Assembly: GCF_022346945.1 (NCBI RefSeq)
Contig: NZ_JAKRNI010000017.1
Span: 1-64,000, forward strand
Source of the DNA: Microbacterium sp. ACRRU
GTDB lineage: Bacteria > Actinomycetota > Actinomycetes > Actinomycetales > Microbacteriaceae
Direction of reading: 5' to 3'
Length of the DNA stretch: 64,000 nucleotides
In this document: one piece after another, positions 18,286 to 27,800 of the stretch
How positions within the stretch are numbered: position 1 is the first letter of the stretch
Layout: each line of letters begins with the position of its first letter
Position numbers and translations under genes: made by a program
The notes under the pieces: generated by a model
Seen by the model: only the letters and a program-made list of their open reading frames with translations
Database searches by the model: none
Told to the model about the DNA's origin: nothing

Positions 18286-19307
18286 GATTGCTCCTTGTTG
18301 CGAGGGGGATTCGGTCGTGCGGGTCGGATCGGCGCCGTCGAGCCGCGCTCGATGAGCCGGTGGGGCAGGATGCGAGGGACCGGGCCGGTGGAGGGCAGGC
18401 CGTCGGTGAGCAGCCGCTCGACCGCCAGCTCACCCATGCGTTCGAGCGGCTGAGCGATCGTGCTGAGGGCGGGGTGGACGTGCTGAGAGGTGCGGGTGTT
18501 GTCGAACCCCAGCACGGACACGTCGTCCGGAACCCGCCGGCCGCGCCGCTGCAGCTCGTTGACGACAGCGGCCCCCATCTCGTCGCTGAGCGCGAAGACG
18601 GCGGTGAGCCCGGCATCCCGCGCCAGGAGGTCGGCGAGCGCGGGCGGAGCCGAGTCGTACAGCGAGTTGCCGTGGGCGATCACCGGCACCAGAGCGGCTT
18701 CGGACATCGCCCGCAGGTAGCCGCGCTTGCGCGCGGTGTTCACCAGCACCGAGTCGGGGTCACCGGCGAGAAGGCCGATGCGTCGGTGTCCGAGGGCGAT
18801 CAGGTGTCGCGTGCCGTCGTAGGCGGCGACCTCGTCGTCGATGGCGAGGCTGGGGAAGCGCTGCCCATCGCGGATGGCGACCGACACGAGCGGGATGCCC
18901 GATCCGAGCGCGCGACGCATCTCGGGTGTGATCGCGGCGGAGATGAGGATCACACCCGCTGCCCGATACGTGCGCAGGGTGCGCAGGTAGCCGGGGGCGA
19001 ACGTCGATCCCGGGCCGGTCCTGCCGAGCATCACGGAGTAGCCGCGCACGCGGGCGGCAGCCTCGACGCCGCTCATGATCTCGGATGCCAAGGCGTCCGA
19101 CACCACCGGGGCGAGCACGCCGATGACCGCCGTCTGCTTCGTCCGGAGTCCGCGTGCCAAGGTGTCGGGCTCGTACCCGAGTTGCGCGATCGCGTCTTCG
19201 ACGCGGCGCTGCGTCTCGGCGGAGTAGCCGATCAGTCCGTTGACGACGCGCGACACGGTGGCGGGCGAGACGCCGGCGACACGGGCGACATCACGAATCG
19301 TCGTCAT
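18282..19307 (-). CDS. LacI family repressor of the maltose-type operon
   Basis: This LacI/GalR regulator of 341 residues has its helix-turn-helix at residues 4-26 (IRDVARVAGVSPATVSRVVNG), hinge LGYEPDTLARGLRTKQT, and an effector domain ending GSTAPIRPARPNPP. The ATG at 19307 has AGGGAGGG just upstream; a longer start would displace the helix-turn-helix from the N-terminus. It is the first gene of the operon lacI-malE-malF-malG-GH13 and its stop overlaps malE. Two operator-like palindromes flank its promoter, so it should autorepress the whole operon. Confidence 0.93.
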   Translation of the reverse strand: MTTIRDVARVAGVSPATVSRVVNGLIGYSAETQRRVEDAIAQLGYEPDTLARGLRTKQTAVIGVLAPVVSDALASEIMSGVEAAARVRGYSVMLGRTGPGSTFAPGYLRTLRTYRAAGVILISAAITPEMRRALGSGIPLVSVAIRDGQRFPSLAIDDEVAAYDGTRHLIALGHRRIGLLAGDPDSVLVNTARKRGYLRAMSEAALVPVIAHGNSLYDSAPPALADLLARDAGLTAVFALSDEMGAAVVNELQRRGRRVPDDVSVLGFDNTRTSQHVHPALSTIAQPLERMGELAVERLLTDGLPSTGPVPRILPHRLIERGSTAPIRPARPNPPRNKEQS

Positions 19308-19339
19308 GAGCCCTCCCTTGGGTCTGCCCGGCAGCGAAC

Positions 19340-19396
19340 ACAATCGTTTGCGGGCTCGACGCTAGAAAATCGACCCCGAACCACGCAAACGTTTAC
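19340..19396 (-). promoter_or_regulatory. Promoter and twin operators of the maltose-type operon
   Basis: On the minus strand a promoter with TTGCGT and TAGCGT, 18 bases apart, lies upstream of lacI. GTAAACGTTTGC (19385-19396) overlaps the -35 box. GCAAACGATTGT (19340-19351) lies just past the -10 box and shares 9 of 12 bases with the reverse of the first. Both have the CG-centred form of LacI-family sites. Confidence 0.75.
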
Positions 19397-19448
19397 GAAA
19401 CGTCAGCGGGTCGGAGCAGGACGCCCGCAGCGAGCTGCCCGCCGTGAA

Positions 19449-19499
19449 CGCCCCTGCCCCGGGGAACGCGCGCTGTGTGCGTTTCCCGGGGCAGGGGCG
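19449..19499 (-). terminator. Terminator hairpin after the LLM oxidoreductase gene
   Basis: Arms at 19449-19469 and 19479-19499 pair over 21 bp with a single G-T wobble around a 9-base loop. It lies 24 bases past the minus-strand stop at 19524 and insulates the maltose operon promoter from it. Confidence 0.8.
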
Positions 19500-19523
19500 G
19501 TTCGCCGGAGGACCGGACGCGAC

Positions 19524-20507
19524 CTACAGGTTCGGGACGACCTCGCGCTCGAACAGCGAGATGCCCGAGGTGTCGTAGGCCGCCTCCGGGAAGTACTGGA
19601 TGGCGTAGCCGAGGCCGTGTTCGGCGCGCGCACGCAGACGCTCGACGATCTGCTCGGGGGTGCCGAACGTGTCGGAGGAGCGGTAGTCGGCCTCGATGGC
19701 ATCCGCCCGCTCATCACCGACGTGGGGACGCAGGCGCGCGACGACCGCGGCGAGGCGCTCGTCGGCCTCGGACTCGGTGGGCGCGATGATCGTGTTGAAG
19801 TTCGTCGAGCGGGTGATCTCGGTGAAGTCCCGTCCGAGGGTGTCGCAGTGGGCGCGCAGAACCTCCGACTTGTGGTCGAACTCCTCGAGCGAACCGCCGA
19901 AGTTCGTGTAGGAGGCGTACCTCGCCGCCACCTTGAGCGTGACCTTCTCGCCACCGCCCGCGATCCAGAGGGGGATGCCACCGGCCTGCAGCGGCTGCGG
20001 CTGAACGATGGCGCCATCGACCTGGTAGTACTTCCCGTCGAGGGTCGCCGAGCCCGAGGTCCAGGCCTGGTGCATGATCTCGACGCCCTCGCGGAGGCGC
20101 CCGAGTCGCTCGGCGATGGGCGGGAATCCGTACCCGTACGCGCGCCACTCGTGCTCGTACCAGCCGCCGCCGATGCCCATCTCGGCGCGACCGCCCGAGA
20201 TGAGGTCGACCGTCGCGGCGACCTTGGCCAGGTACGCCGGGTTGCGGTATCCCATGCACGTGCACATCTGCCCCAGCCGCACGCGGTCGGTGACCGCCGC
20301 GAACGCGGCCATCAGCGTCCATGCCTCGTGCGTGGCCTCCGCGCTCGGCACCGGCGTGGTGTGGAAGTGGTCGTAGACCCAGATCGAGGCCCACGGGCCC
20401 TCGTCGGCACTCTGGGCGAGAGCGCTCATGGCGCGCCACTGCTCGGCGGGGTCGATGCCCACCAGATCGAAGCGCCAACCCTGCGGGACGAAGATGCCGA
20501 ATTCCAT
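19524..20507 (-). CDS. LLM class (F420-dependent type) oxidoreductase
   Basis: This luciferase-like flavin oxidoreductase of 327 residues starts MEFGIFVPQGWRFDLVGI, the pattern of F420-dependent LLM enzymes. Further family segments are SIWVYDHFHTTP near residue 42, RVRLGQMCTCMGYRNPAYLAK near residue 73, and RAEMGIGGGWYEHEWRAYGYGFP near residue 106. The ATG at 20507 was chosen because TAGGGT ends seven bases before it and the family starts there. A GTG three codons upstream is also in frame. There is no operon partner and the substrate is unknown. Use of F420 rather than FMN is inferred from family resemblance only. Confidence 0.9.
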   Translation of the reverse strand: MEFGIFVPQGWRFDLVGIDPAEQWRAMSALAQSADEGPWASIWVYDHFHTTPVPSAEATHEAWTLMAAFAAVTDRVRLGQMCTCMGYRNPAYLAKVAATVDLISGGRAEMGIGGGWYEHEWRAYGYGFPPIAERLGRLREGVEIMHQAWTSGSATLDGKYYQVDGAIVQPQPLQAGGIPLWIAGGGEKVTLKVAARYASYTNFGGSLEEFDHKSEVLRAHCDTLGRDFTEITRSTNFNTIIAPTESEADERLAAVVARLRPHVGDERADAIEADYRSSDTFGTPEQIVERLRARAEHGLGYAIQYFPEAAYDTSGISLFEREVVPNL

Positions 20508-20568
20508 GCGTTTCACCCTAGGCCCGTCTTCGGCGTGCGCGTCGCGTTTCGCCTCCGGGGCGCGACCG

Positions 20569-21537
20569 TCAGCCGCGGAACGCGGCCCCGGGCAGCCGCT
20601 TGCGCATCACCGCGACGGCGTCGGCATTGTCATCGATGAGCACCGAGTGCCGGCCGAGGGGCGCCGCGACGGCGCCGAGCGTGCCGCTGCCGGCGAACAT
20701 GTCGAGCACCCGGTCGCCGGGGCGACTGGACGCCTGCACCATGCGGCGCAGCACCCCCTCGGGCTTCTGCGTCGGGTATCCCGTCTTCTCACGACCCGTG
20801 GTCGGCACGATCGTGTGCCACCACACGTCCGTGGGGAGCTTGCCGCGTGCCGCCTTCTCGGGGGTCACGAGCCCCGGCGCCATGTACGGCTCACGGTCGA
20901 CGGCATCCGAATCGAAGAAGTACGCCGACGGGTTCTTGACGTACACGAGGATCGTCTCGTGCTTCGTCGGCCACCGGCGGCGCGTCTTCGCCCCGTAGTC
21001 GTAGGCCCAGATGAGCTCGTTGAGGAAACGCTCGCGCCCGAAGAGCGCGTCGCACATGACCTTGGCGTAGTGCACCTCGCGGTAATCCAGGTGCAGGTAG
21101 AGCGTGCCGTCATCGGCCAGGAGGCGCCAGGCCTCCTCGAGCCGCGGCTCGAGGAACCCCCAGTAGTCGTCGAACCGGTCGTCGTACGTCCGCAGGTCGC
21201 CGCGCAGCCGCGAATACTCACGACCGTGGAAACCGCGGTGGATCACGGGGGCGGGCGCGGGTTCCTCTTCGCCGGGGAAGACGAGCATCGCCGGGTCACG
21301 GGGAGGTTCGGATGCCAGGACGAGCGGCTCCTCGACCTCCGCTGTCTCGTCCGCCGCCGGCGCCCGGCGGGCCGACTCCACCGCTTTCGACCGGGTGCGG
21401 CCGGTGTTGAACGGCGGGTCGAGGTACACGAGGGTGAACGAGCCGTCGGCGAGGGCCGGGGTCACGGCGAGGTTGTCGGCGTGGTGGATCTCGACGGTGC
21501 CGTGGTCGAGCCCACCGGCCAGGGTCTGTCCGCTCAC
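20569..21537 (-). CDS. Site-specific DNA methyltransferase (N6-adenine/N4-cytosine type)
   Basis: This 322-residue enzyme should methylate an exocyclic amino group in DNA. The catalytic motif LVYLDPPFNTG is near residue 36. LHLDYREVHYAKVMCDALFG near residue 138 is typical of type III/beta-class Mod-like enzymes. TGYPTQKPEGVLRRMV near residue 245 precedes the AdoMet-binding motif DMFAGSGTLG near residue 271. The GTG start overlaps the lipoate ligase stop by 4 bp. No restriction endonuclease lies nearby, so it looks like an orphan methylase with a regulatory or protective role. A low-complexity Ala/Glu/Pro insert at residues about 55-90 separates the catalytic loop from the rest. Confidence 0.92.
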   Translation of the reverse strand: MSGQTLAGGLDHGTVEIHHADNLAVTPALADGSFTLVYLDPPFNTGRTRSKAVESARRAPAADETAEVEEPLVLASEPPRDPAMLVFPGEEEPAPAPVIHRGFHGREYSRLRGDLRTYDDRFDDYWGFLEPRLEEAWRLLADDGTLYLHLDYREVHYAKVMCDALFGRERFLNELIWAYDYGAKTRRRWPTKHETILVYVKNPSAYFFDSDAVDREPYMAPGLVTPEKAARGKLPTDVWWHTIVPTTGREKTGYPTQKPEGVLRRMVQASSRPGDRVLDMFAGSGTLGAVAAPLGRHSVLIDDNADAVAVMRKRLPGAAFRG

Positions 21538-22583
21538 GGAACGCGCTGCAGCCACGCGTCGGTGGCGAACTTCGACGCGACGAGCGCCTCGGCCTCGGCG
21601 TACTCCTCTTCGGTGATGTGACCCGTGGTCGCACCGTAGAGCGTCGTGAAGGTGTCGATGAAGCGCTGGATGACGGCATCCCGCGGAAGACCCGTCTGAC
21701 TGCGCAGGGGGTCGACGCGTTTCGCCGCCGAGACGGTGCCCTTGTCGCTCAGCTTCTCGCGACCGATGCGCAGCACCTCGGTGAGCATCTGACCGTCCAT
21801 GTCGTAGCTGAGGGTCGCGTGGTGGAGCACCCCGCCGTTGGCGAGGCGCTTCTGCGCCGCTCCCCCGATCTTGCCGTGGGGGCCCGCGATGTCGTTGAGC
21901 GGCTGGTACACCGCGTCGATGCCGAGCGAGCGAAGAGCCTGCAGCACCCAGTCGTCGAGGAAGGCGTACGAGTCGGCGAACGTCATCCCCGCGACGAGCG
22001 AGGCGGGGACGTAGAGCGAGTAGGTGACGATGGAGTCCGCGGCCATCAGCATGGCGCCGCCGCCGGAGATGCGACGGACGACGTCGAAGCCGAACTTCGC
22101 GGCCCCGGCGGGGTCCACCTCGTTGCGCAACGACTGGAACGAGCCGATCACGACGGCGTTCTCGTTCCACTCCCACAGGCGCAGCGTCGGTTTGCGCAGG
22201 CCAGCCCCCACCCGCGCGGTGAGCACCTCGTCGAGGGCGAGGTTCATGCGGGGAGAGACCGCTGTATCGTGCACGACCTCCCACTCGAAATCGCCCCAGC
22301 CCGGCGCGGTGACCAGAGCGCGGCGGATCGCCGTGGCGACGGCCTCGGGCGTGAACCCCAGCAGCTGCGCCCCCTCGGGCAGCGCGGCGCGGATCGCCGC
22401 GGCGACGGTCGGGACGTCGGACTCCACGGGCAGCCCGTTGACGGCCGCGTCGATGTCATCGAGGGCGTCGTCGGGCTCGAGGAAGAAGTCGCCCGCGAGG
22501 TGGAAGCCGGCGATGCGGCCGTCCTTCTCCTCGAGGTCGACGACGACCAGCTTTCCGCCGGGGACCTTGTACTCGCCGTGCAT
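21534..22583 (-). CDS. Lipoate--protein ligase family protein with N-terminal accessory domain
   Basis: It would attach lipoate (or octanoate) to the lipoyl domains of 2-oxoacid dehydrogenases. The 349-residue protein begins with a small lipoate-ligase accessory domain (MHGEYKVPGGKLVVVDLE, residues about 1-90), which in E. coli LplA is at the C-terminus. The catalytic BPL/LplA domain follows with RRISGGGAMLMAADSIVTYSL near residue 171 and HGKIGGAAQKR with the catalytic lysine near residue 236. The gene starts four bases after the MMPL stop. A TAGGCT box lies within the end of that gene six bases before the ATG, so it may also be made from its own leaderless transcript. Confidence 0.92.
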   Translation of the reverse strand: MHGEYKVPGGKLVVVDLEEKDGRIAGFHLAGDFFLEPDDALDDIDAAVNGLPVESDVPTVAAAIRAALPEGAQLLGFTPEAVATAIRRALVTAPGWGDFEWEVVHDTAVSPRMNLALDEVLTARVGAGLRKPTLRLWEWNENAVVIGSFQSLRNEVDPAGAAKFGFDVVRRISGGGAMLMAADSIVTYSLYVPASLVAGMTFADSYAFLDDWVLQALRSLGIDAVYQPLNDIAGPHGKIGGAAQKRLANGGVLHHATLSYDMDGQMLTEVLRIGREKLSDKGTVSAAKRVDPLRSQTGLPRDAVIQRFIDTFTTLYGATTGHITEEEYAEAEALVASKFATDAWLQRVP

Positions 22584-22587
22584 CCCC

Positions 22588-24753
22588 TCAGCCTACGACC
22601 GCGAGGGGAGGCGCGAGCGTGCCGGCGGGGCTGGATGGCGCGGGACGCCGTCGAGCACCCGGCCACCAGTTCGCACGACCGAGGAGCGTCATCACAGCGG
22701 GCAGCAGAAGTCCGCGCACAACGGTCACGTCGATGACGACGGCGACCACCATGCCGATGCCGATCTCCTTCATCGCCACCAGCTCGCCCACCGCGAAACC
22801 CAGGAACACCACGCAGATCGCGGCCGCGGCGAGGGTCACCACCGGCCCGGTGCGCGCGATGCCGTGCCGCACCGCTTCAGCGTTGGCCGCGCGCGGATCC
22901 GCGGCGAGGTCGCGACCGCGCCAGCGCTCGGCGATGCGGGCCAGGAGGAACACCTCGTAGTCCATGGTCAAGCCGAACGCGAGGAGCCCGATGAACAGCG
23001 GCGTCGTGACATCCAGGGCTCCGACCGGCTCGAAACCGAGCAGCGCGCTTCCCCAGCCCCATTGGAAGACGGCCACGAGCACCCCGAGGGTGGCCGCCAT
23101 CGTCAGCGCCGCGAGGATCAGCGCCTTCACCGGCACCACCAGCGAGCGCGTGAGCGCGAACAGCAGGAGCAGGCTCGCCACCGCCACGACCCCCGCCACC
23201 CAGGGCAGACGCTGCAGCATGCTGTCCCGGGTGTCGATGAGGGATGCTGCGGGCCCGGTGACCTGCATCGGAAGCGACGTGTCGATCGACCGCGCCTGCT
23301 CGACCAGGCGCTGAGCGGCGGATGCGGTGGCGCTGTCGCCGACCGGGGTGAACTCCACGACGGTGATCTCCGGCGGGGCGCTCTGCACGACGTCCGCGTC
23401 GGCGACTTCGGGGAGCGCGGCGATGCGGTCGAGGACGCTGATGACGGCCGCATCCTGAATCGGTCCGTCGATCAGGACAGTCACCGGCTCGATACCGAGA
23501 CCGGTGAAGCCGGTGGTCGCGGCCTCGTACGATTGTCGCTCCTCCGCGGCGACGGGAAGCGAGCGGATGTCGGAACTGTCGACGGCGATCGCCGCGAGCG
23601 GCGCCGCCAGGGCGAGCAGAACCGCGGTGGAGGCGACGGTCAGCAGCACCGGACGACGCTGAGCCGCACGGGTCGAGCGCACCAGCAGCCCGTCGCGCGG
23701 CGAGGTGCGGCGCCCGAGCCAGGGTCGCGCCCACGTGCGCACGTGTCGCTCGGGAAGCGCCCGGTGAAGGTATGCGAGGGCCGCCGGGACGAGGGTGAGG
23801 CCGGCGAGCGTGGCGAAGACGACGACGATCGCGCCGCCGAGGGCCATTCCGGAAAGGAGCGGATCGCCCAGCAGCCAGACGCCGGCGAGGGCGACGCACA
23901 CGGCGAGGCCCGACACCAGGACGGCACGCCCGGCGGAGCCGACGGCCCGCGCCATCAGGTCGTCGATGGATGCCGCCGGGGTGGCGGCGCGCTCCTCGCG
24001 CAACCTCAGGACGACGAGGAGGCAGTAGTCCACCGCGAGACCGAGGCCGAGGATGGTGACGATGTTCACGGCGAAATCGTTGACGGCGGTGACGCGGGCC
24101 GCCTCGCCCAATACGGCGAGGGTCGGGACGATGGCGGCCAGTGCCGCAATCACGGGGATGAGCGCGATGCGCAGGGAGCCCAGCACCGCGGTCAGCAGCA
24201 CCGCCAGAACCACGATGGCGATGCCCTCTCCGGTGGCGGCATCCGCCATGGCGCGATCGACGAAGGCCTGCTCGGCCAGCAGCGGACCGCCCACCAGCAC
24301 CTCGGGCGCGGCGATCGAATGCAGCAGGTCGGCCACCTGGGACGCCGCGGCGAGCGCGACATCGTCATCGAGGCCGAGGGCGAGCTCGACCACCACGAGC
24401 GACGAGCGGCCATCGTCGCCGATCGCCCCACCGGCGGTGTAGGCGTCGATCACCTCGACGACGCCCGGCACGTCGCGCACCTGAGCCATGACGGCGGTCG
24501 CGCTGTCGCGGAGAGTCGGGCTGAAGAAGTCCTCGCCCCGGATGACGGCGGTGACGATCTCGCCTTCGGGGTCGAGCGCGTCCAGGCGCTGCTGGCCCAG
24601 GAGCGACTCGGTGCCCGCGGGAGCGTCGTCGACCGGCACCGTGCGGTCGAAGAGTCCACCGGCCAGAGCGACCCCGACGACGAGGAGCAGCGCCCAGGCG
24701 CCGAGGACGAGGAGACGGTGCCGGCTCATCCGGCGGCCGAGGGAGACGAGCAT
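22588..24753 (-). CDS. MMPL family (RND superfamily) transporter
   Basis: MMPL proteins export lipids or hydrophobic metabolites. The 721-residue protein is the compact form: one N-terminal helix (LVLGAWALLLVVGVALAGGLF), a periplasmic domain, five more helices, then the second half with the same arrangement. The signature GLGLAVDYCLLVVLRLREE lies near residue 230 and its counterpart IGLLAFGLTMDYEVFLLARIAERW near residue 590. The paired aspartates (VDYC and MDYE) of the proton relay are both present. The ATG at 24753 has GGAGGAAG about eight bases upstream. It heads the operon MMPL-lplA-methyltransferase, and no regulator lies beside it. Confidence 0.93.
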   Translation of the reverse strand: MLVSLGRRMSRHRLLVLGAWALLLVVGVALAGGLFDRTVPVDDAPAGTESLLGQQRLDALDPEGEIVTAVIRGEDFFSPTLRDSATAVMAQVRDVPGVVEVIDAYTAGGAIGDDGRSSLVVVELALGLDDDVALAAASQVADLLHSIAAPEVLVGGPLLAEQAFVDRAMADAATGEGIAIVVLAVLLTAVLGSLRIALIPVIAALAAIVPTLAVLGEAARVTAVNDFAVNIVTILGLGLAVDYCLLVVLRLREERAATPAASIDDLMARAVGSAGRAVLVSGLAVCVALAGVWLLGDPLLSGMALGGAIVVVFATLAGLTLVPAALAYLHRALPERHVRTWARPWLGRRTSPRDGLLVRSTRAAQRRPVLLTVASTAVLLALAAPLAAIAVDSSDIRSLPVAAEERQSYEAATTGFTGLGIEPVTVLIDGPIQDAAVISVLDRIAALPEVADADVVQSAPPEITVVEFTPVGDSATASAAQRLVEQARSIDTSLPMQVTGPAASLIDTRDSMLQRLPWVAGVVAVASLLLLFALTRSLVVPVKALILAALTMAATLGVLVAVFQWGWGSALLGFEPVGALDVTTPLFIGLLAFGLTMDYEVFLLARIAERWRGRDLAADPRAANAEAVRHGIARTGPVVTLAAAAICVVFLGFAVGELVAMKEIGIGMVVAVVIDVTVVRGLLLPAVMTLLGRANWWPGARRRPAPSSPAGTLAPPLAVVG

Positions 24754-24779
24754 GAGGTTCTTCCTCCGTGAAGGGGGAC

Positions 24780-24816
24780 ACCTCCGGTGACGGGCACGGG
24801 GCCCGTCACCGGAGGT
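24780..24816 (-). terminator. Terminator hairpin after the large secreted PA14 protein gene
   Basis: ACCTCCGGTGACGGGC and GCCCGTCACCGGAGGT pair perfectly over 16 bp with a five-base loop, eight bases past the minus-strand stop at 24824. Confidence 0.85.
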
Positions 24817-24823
24817 GCAGGGA

Positions 24824-27800
24824 TCAGCCGCAGGCCTTGGCCGCGTAGGCGGCGGAGGCCTCACCGGTGCGGCCGTCGCCGGATGCCGAGACGATCGCCT
24901 CGCCGGCCGGCACCGAGGCCGCGCGGGTGGTGAAGGTGTGGAACACCGTCTTGCCCGGCTGGACGCCCGTGATGGTCCGCTCGCCCCAGGCCGTCTCGAG
25001 GGTCACGTCGACCGGCACCGAATCGGTGTTGGTCGCGCGCACCGTGAGCGAGGCCTTCTTGGCGAGGCAGCGCACCTCCGCGGTGGCCGTCACCGCGAGC
25101 GGGTCCGGTTCTTCGATGTCCATGACGCGGACGTTGCGGTAGGAGACCGCCTCCCCTGCGCCGTGGTTCTGCAGGCCGATGAAGCCCTGCGAGAGGTCAC
25201 GAGCGGGGTCGGTGCTGGTGAAGTCGTTCACCAGCGTGCCGTTGAGGAAGATCTTGATGTTCTGCCCCTTCACGACGATCTCGTACGCGTTCCACGACCC
25301 CACCGGCTTCAGGGCGCCGGCGACGGCTTCGGGGTTCGCGCCCTGGAACGTGTAGACGGCGCCCGTCGTACGGTCCGCGGCGTCCGTGGCGTCGATCTGG
25401 ATCTCGTACCCCTGGTTGACCGCGATCCACGGGTCGTTCTTCGGGTCGGGGAACCCGACGAAGACCCCACCGTTGTGGTCGGCCACGAGCTTCCAGTCCA
25501 GCTTGAGGCTGTACTCGTTGAGCTCGGCGGCGCGGTGCCACAGCAGGCCCATGCCACCCTCACCACGGATGCTGCAGTCGTTCTGACGGCCGAAACCGCC
25601 GGGGCCGGCCATGCGCCACCCATCGAGGCTCGCGAGGGTGCCGTCGAAGAGCGAGCGGTAGCCGTCTTCGATCTCGGCCGGCGCGCAGATGTCCGCGGTG
25701 CCGATCGACAGCACATCGACGTTCAGATTGCCCTTCGTGCCGGTGTCGTACTTCAGCGTGATGGTGTTCGCCCCTTCGACGAGGTTCATGTCGCGCGTGA
25801 TGGTGCGCCACGTCTTCCAGTCGGTGGTGGAGGGGAACTCCCACGGGCCGATCTTCTGGCCGTTGACGTAGAGGTTGACGTCCTTCGCGCCGGGCGCCGG
25901 GTTGGGGCCGTTGGCGTAGCGCACGTTCACGGGGTAGGTGCCCGCGGCGTCGACGTCGACGGTGAACTCGAAGGCGGCGCCCGCGTTCCACATTCCGCCG
26001 GCGAAGCCCGAGCCCGAGTAGCCGCTGTGCTCCCAGTCGACCTTGGCGCCGCCGGTGAGGCGAGCCTCTTCGGCCTCGTACCATCCGCGGTCGGCGGGCG
26101 AGACGTAGCCGGGCAGGGCGTTGAGGGTGTACCACGCCTCGGTGCTCCACAGCTTCTCGCCCGTGGCGGAGGCGAACGGCTGCGGCGAACGCAGGTGCAC
26201 CACGCGTCCCTGCTTCAGACCGTCGAGCGAGAGGGTGACGGTGCGCCGATCCTCGGAGACGCGGGCATCGGAAACGCTCAGCACCTCTTCGTCGAGCTTC
26301 GGACCGCCGTACGTCGACGTGGGCAGGTAACGCCACTGCTGTGCGCGGTAGGCCTCGTCGATGTTCGCGACGGTCTCGTCCGACAGCGGCTGCGTGTAGG
26401 TGACCTCGAAGCCGCCCTCGACGACCTTCATCGAGACGATGTCGAAGGTGTTGTTCTGGTTCGGCACGAGCTTCTGCAGACCATACGGCAGCTTGCCGGC
26501 CTCGCCCCAGTTGCCGCCCTCACCGGTACCACCGACGTACAGCGACTTGTCGGGGCCCTCGATGACGCGGTTAACACCGACCTCGAAGCCCGCCGAGTGG
26601 CGGAACACGGCGCCCTGGAACTCGCCGTCGACCTTCTCGAGGAACGCCCGCTGAAGGCCGCCGTAGGTGACGTCGCCGAACATCATCTGACCGGCGAACG
26701 GACCGTTCTCGAGCAGGATCGGCGTGCTCGGAGAGTTGCCGATCTCGTTCTGCGGGATCCAGACGGCCGGCTGGGTCACGGGCTTGTCGTCGAAGGGTCC
26801 GGCCGGGTTGGTGAAGTGGTTGAAGAACCGGTCCTGCTCGACGTGGACGAGCTTGGAGCTGGGGAGCCACGCCCCCTGGTTGTCCATGGCGAACAGCTCG
26901 TTCTCGGGGCCGAAGGCGATGCCGTTCGGGGTGCGCAGGCCCCCGGCGACGTAGGAGATCTCGCCCGTGGACCGGTTGATCTTGACGGTCGTGCCGCGGT
27001 TCGCCGCGGGCTGCGGGTTAGTGGTGGCACCGCCGTTGTCGATCGCGACCGACAGGTTGACGTAGAAGTTCTCGTCGTCGTGGATCAGGCCGAAGGCGAA
27101 CTCGTGGAAGTTGTTGCCCGACGGATACGAAGCGACTTTGCGCTTGGCGTCGAAGAAGCCGTCGCCGTCGGGGTCGCTGAGCTCGGTCAGCTGGTAGCGC
27201 TCGGAGACGTAGATCTTGTCGCCGATGACGTCGATGCCCATGGGGTTCTGGAGGCCGCCGGCGATCTCGACGGCGGTGACGTCTTCGGGCCCGTCCGCGG
27301 CTTGGACGTTCTTCAGCAGGAAGATCTGACCGGGGGTGCTGGTGTCCCACCCGCCGGAGTTGACCGATCCGGTCGTGAGGACCGCGAGGTCGCCGGCATC
27401 CGTGAAGTCGAGGCCCGCGACCTTCGGGTTGAAGCCCGCGGGCCGCAGGTCCACGAGCGTGTAGTTGGGGTTCACGGCATCCAGTCGAAGACCATCACCG
27501 GCGGAATCGCTGCTGCCCTCGCAGTACTTGGTGCCGGGGGCGGTGACGCGCACGACCCCCGCCTCGGTACTGAGCACGCTCGAGGGGATGACCGTGAAGC
27601 TCGAGGATCCGGGGGTCTTCCACTCGACCGTCAGCTGCTGTCCGTTGGTGGCCTCGAACATCTCCACGAAGAGGTCGTGGACGCCGACGTCGAGCGTCAC
27701 GGTGCCCTCGACCGACTCGGGTCCGTGCAGCCCGTCGTTGTCGATGATCTGCGTGCCGTCCAGGGTCAGGCGGGAGCCGTCGTCGCTGGTGAGACGGAAC

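Noticed and set aside
22024..24771. A 915-residue open frame on the plus strand opposite the MMPL and lipoate ligase genes
   Set aside because: It is rich in His, Arg, Asp and Gly without any motif; both minus-strand genes carry family signatures.
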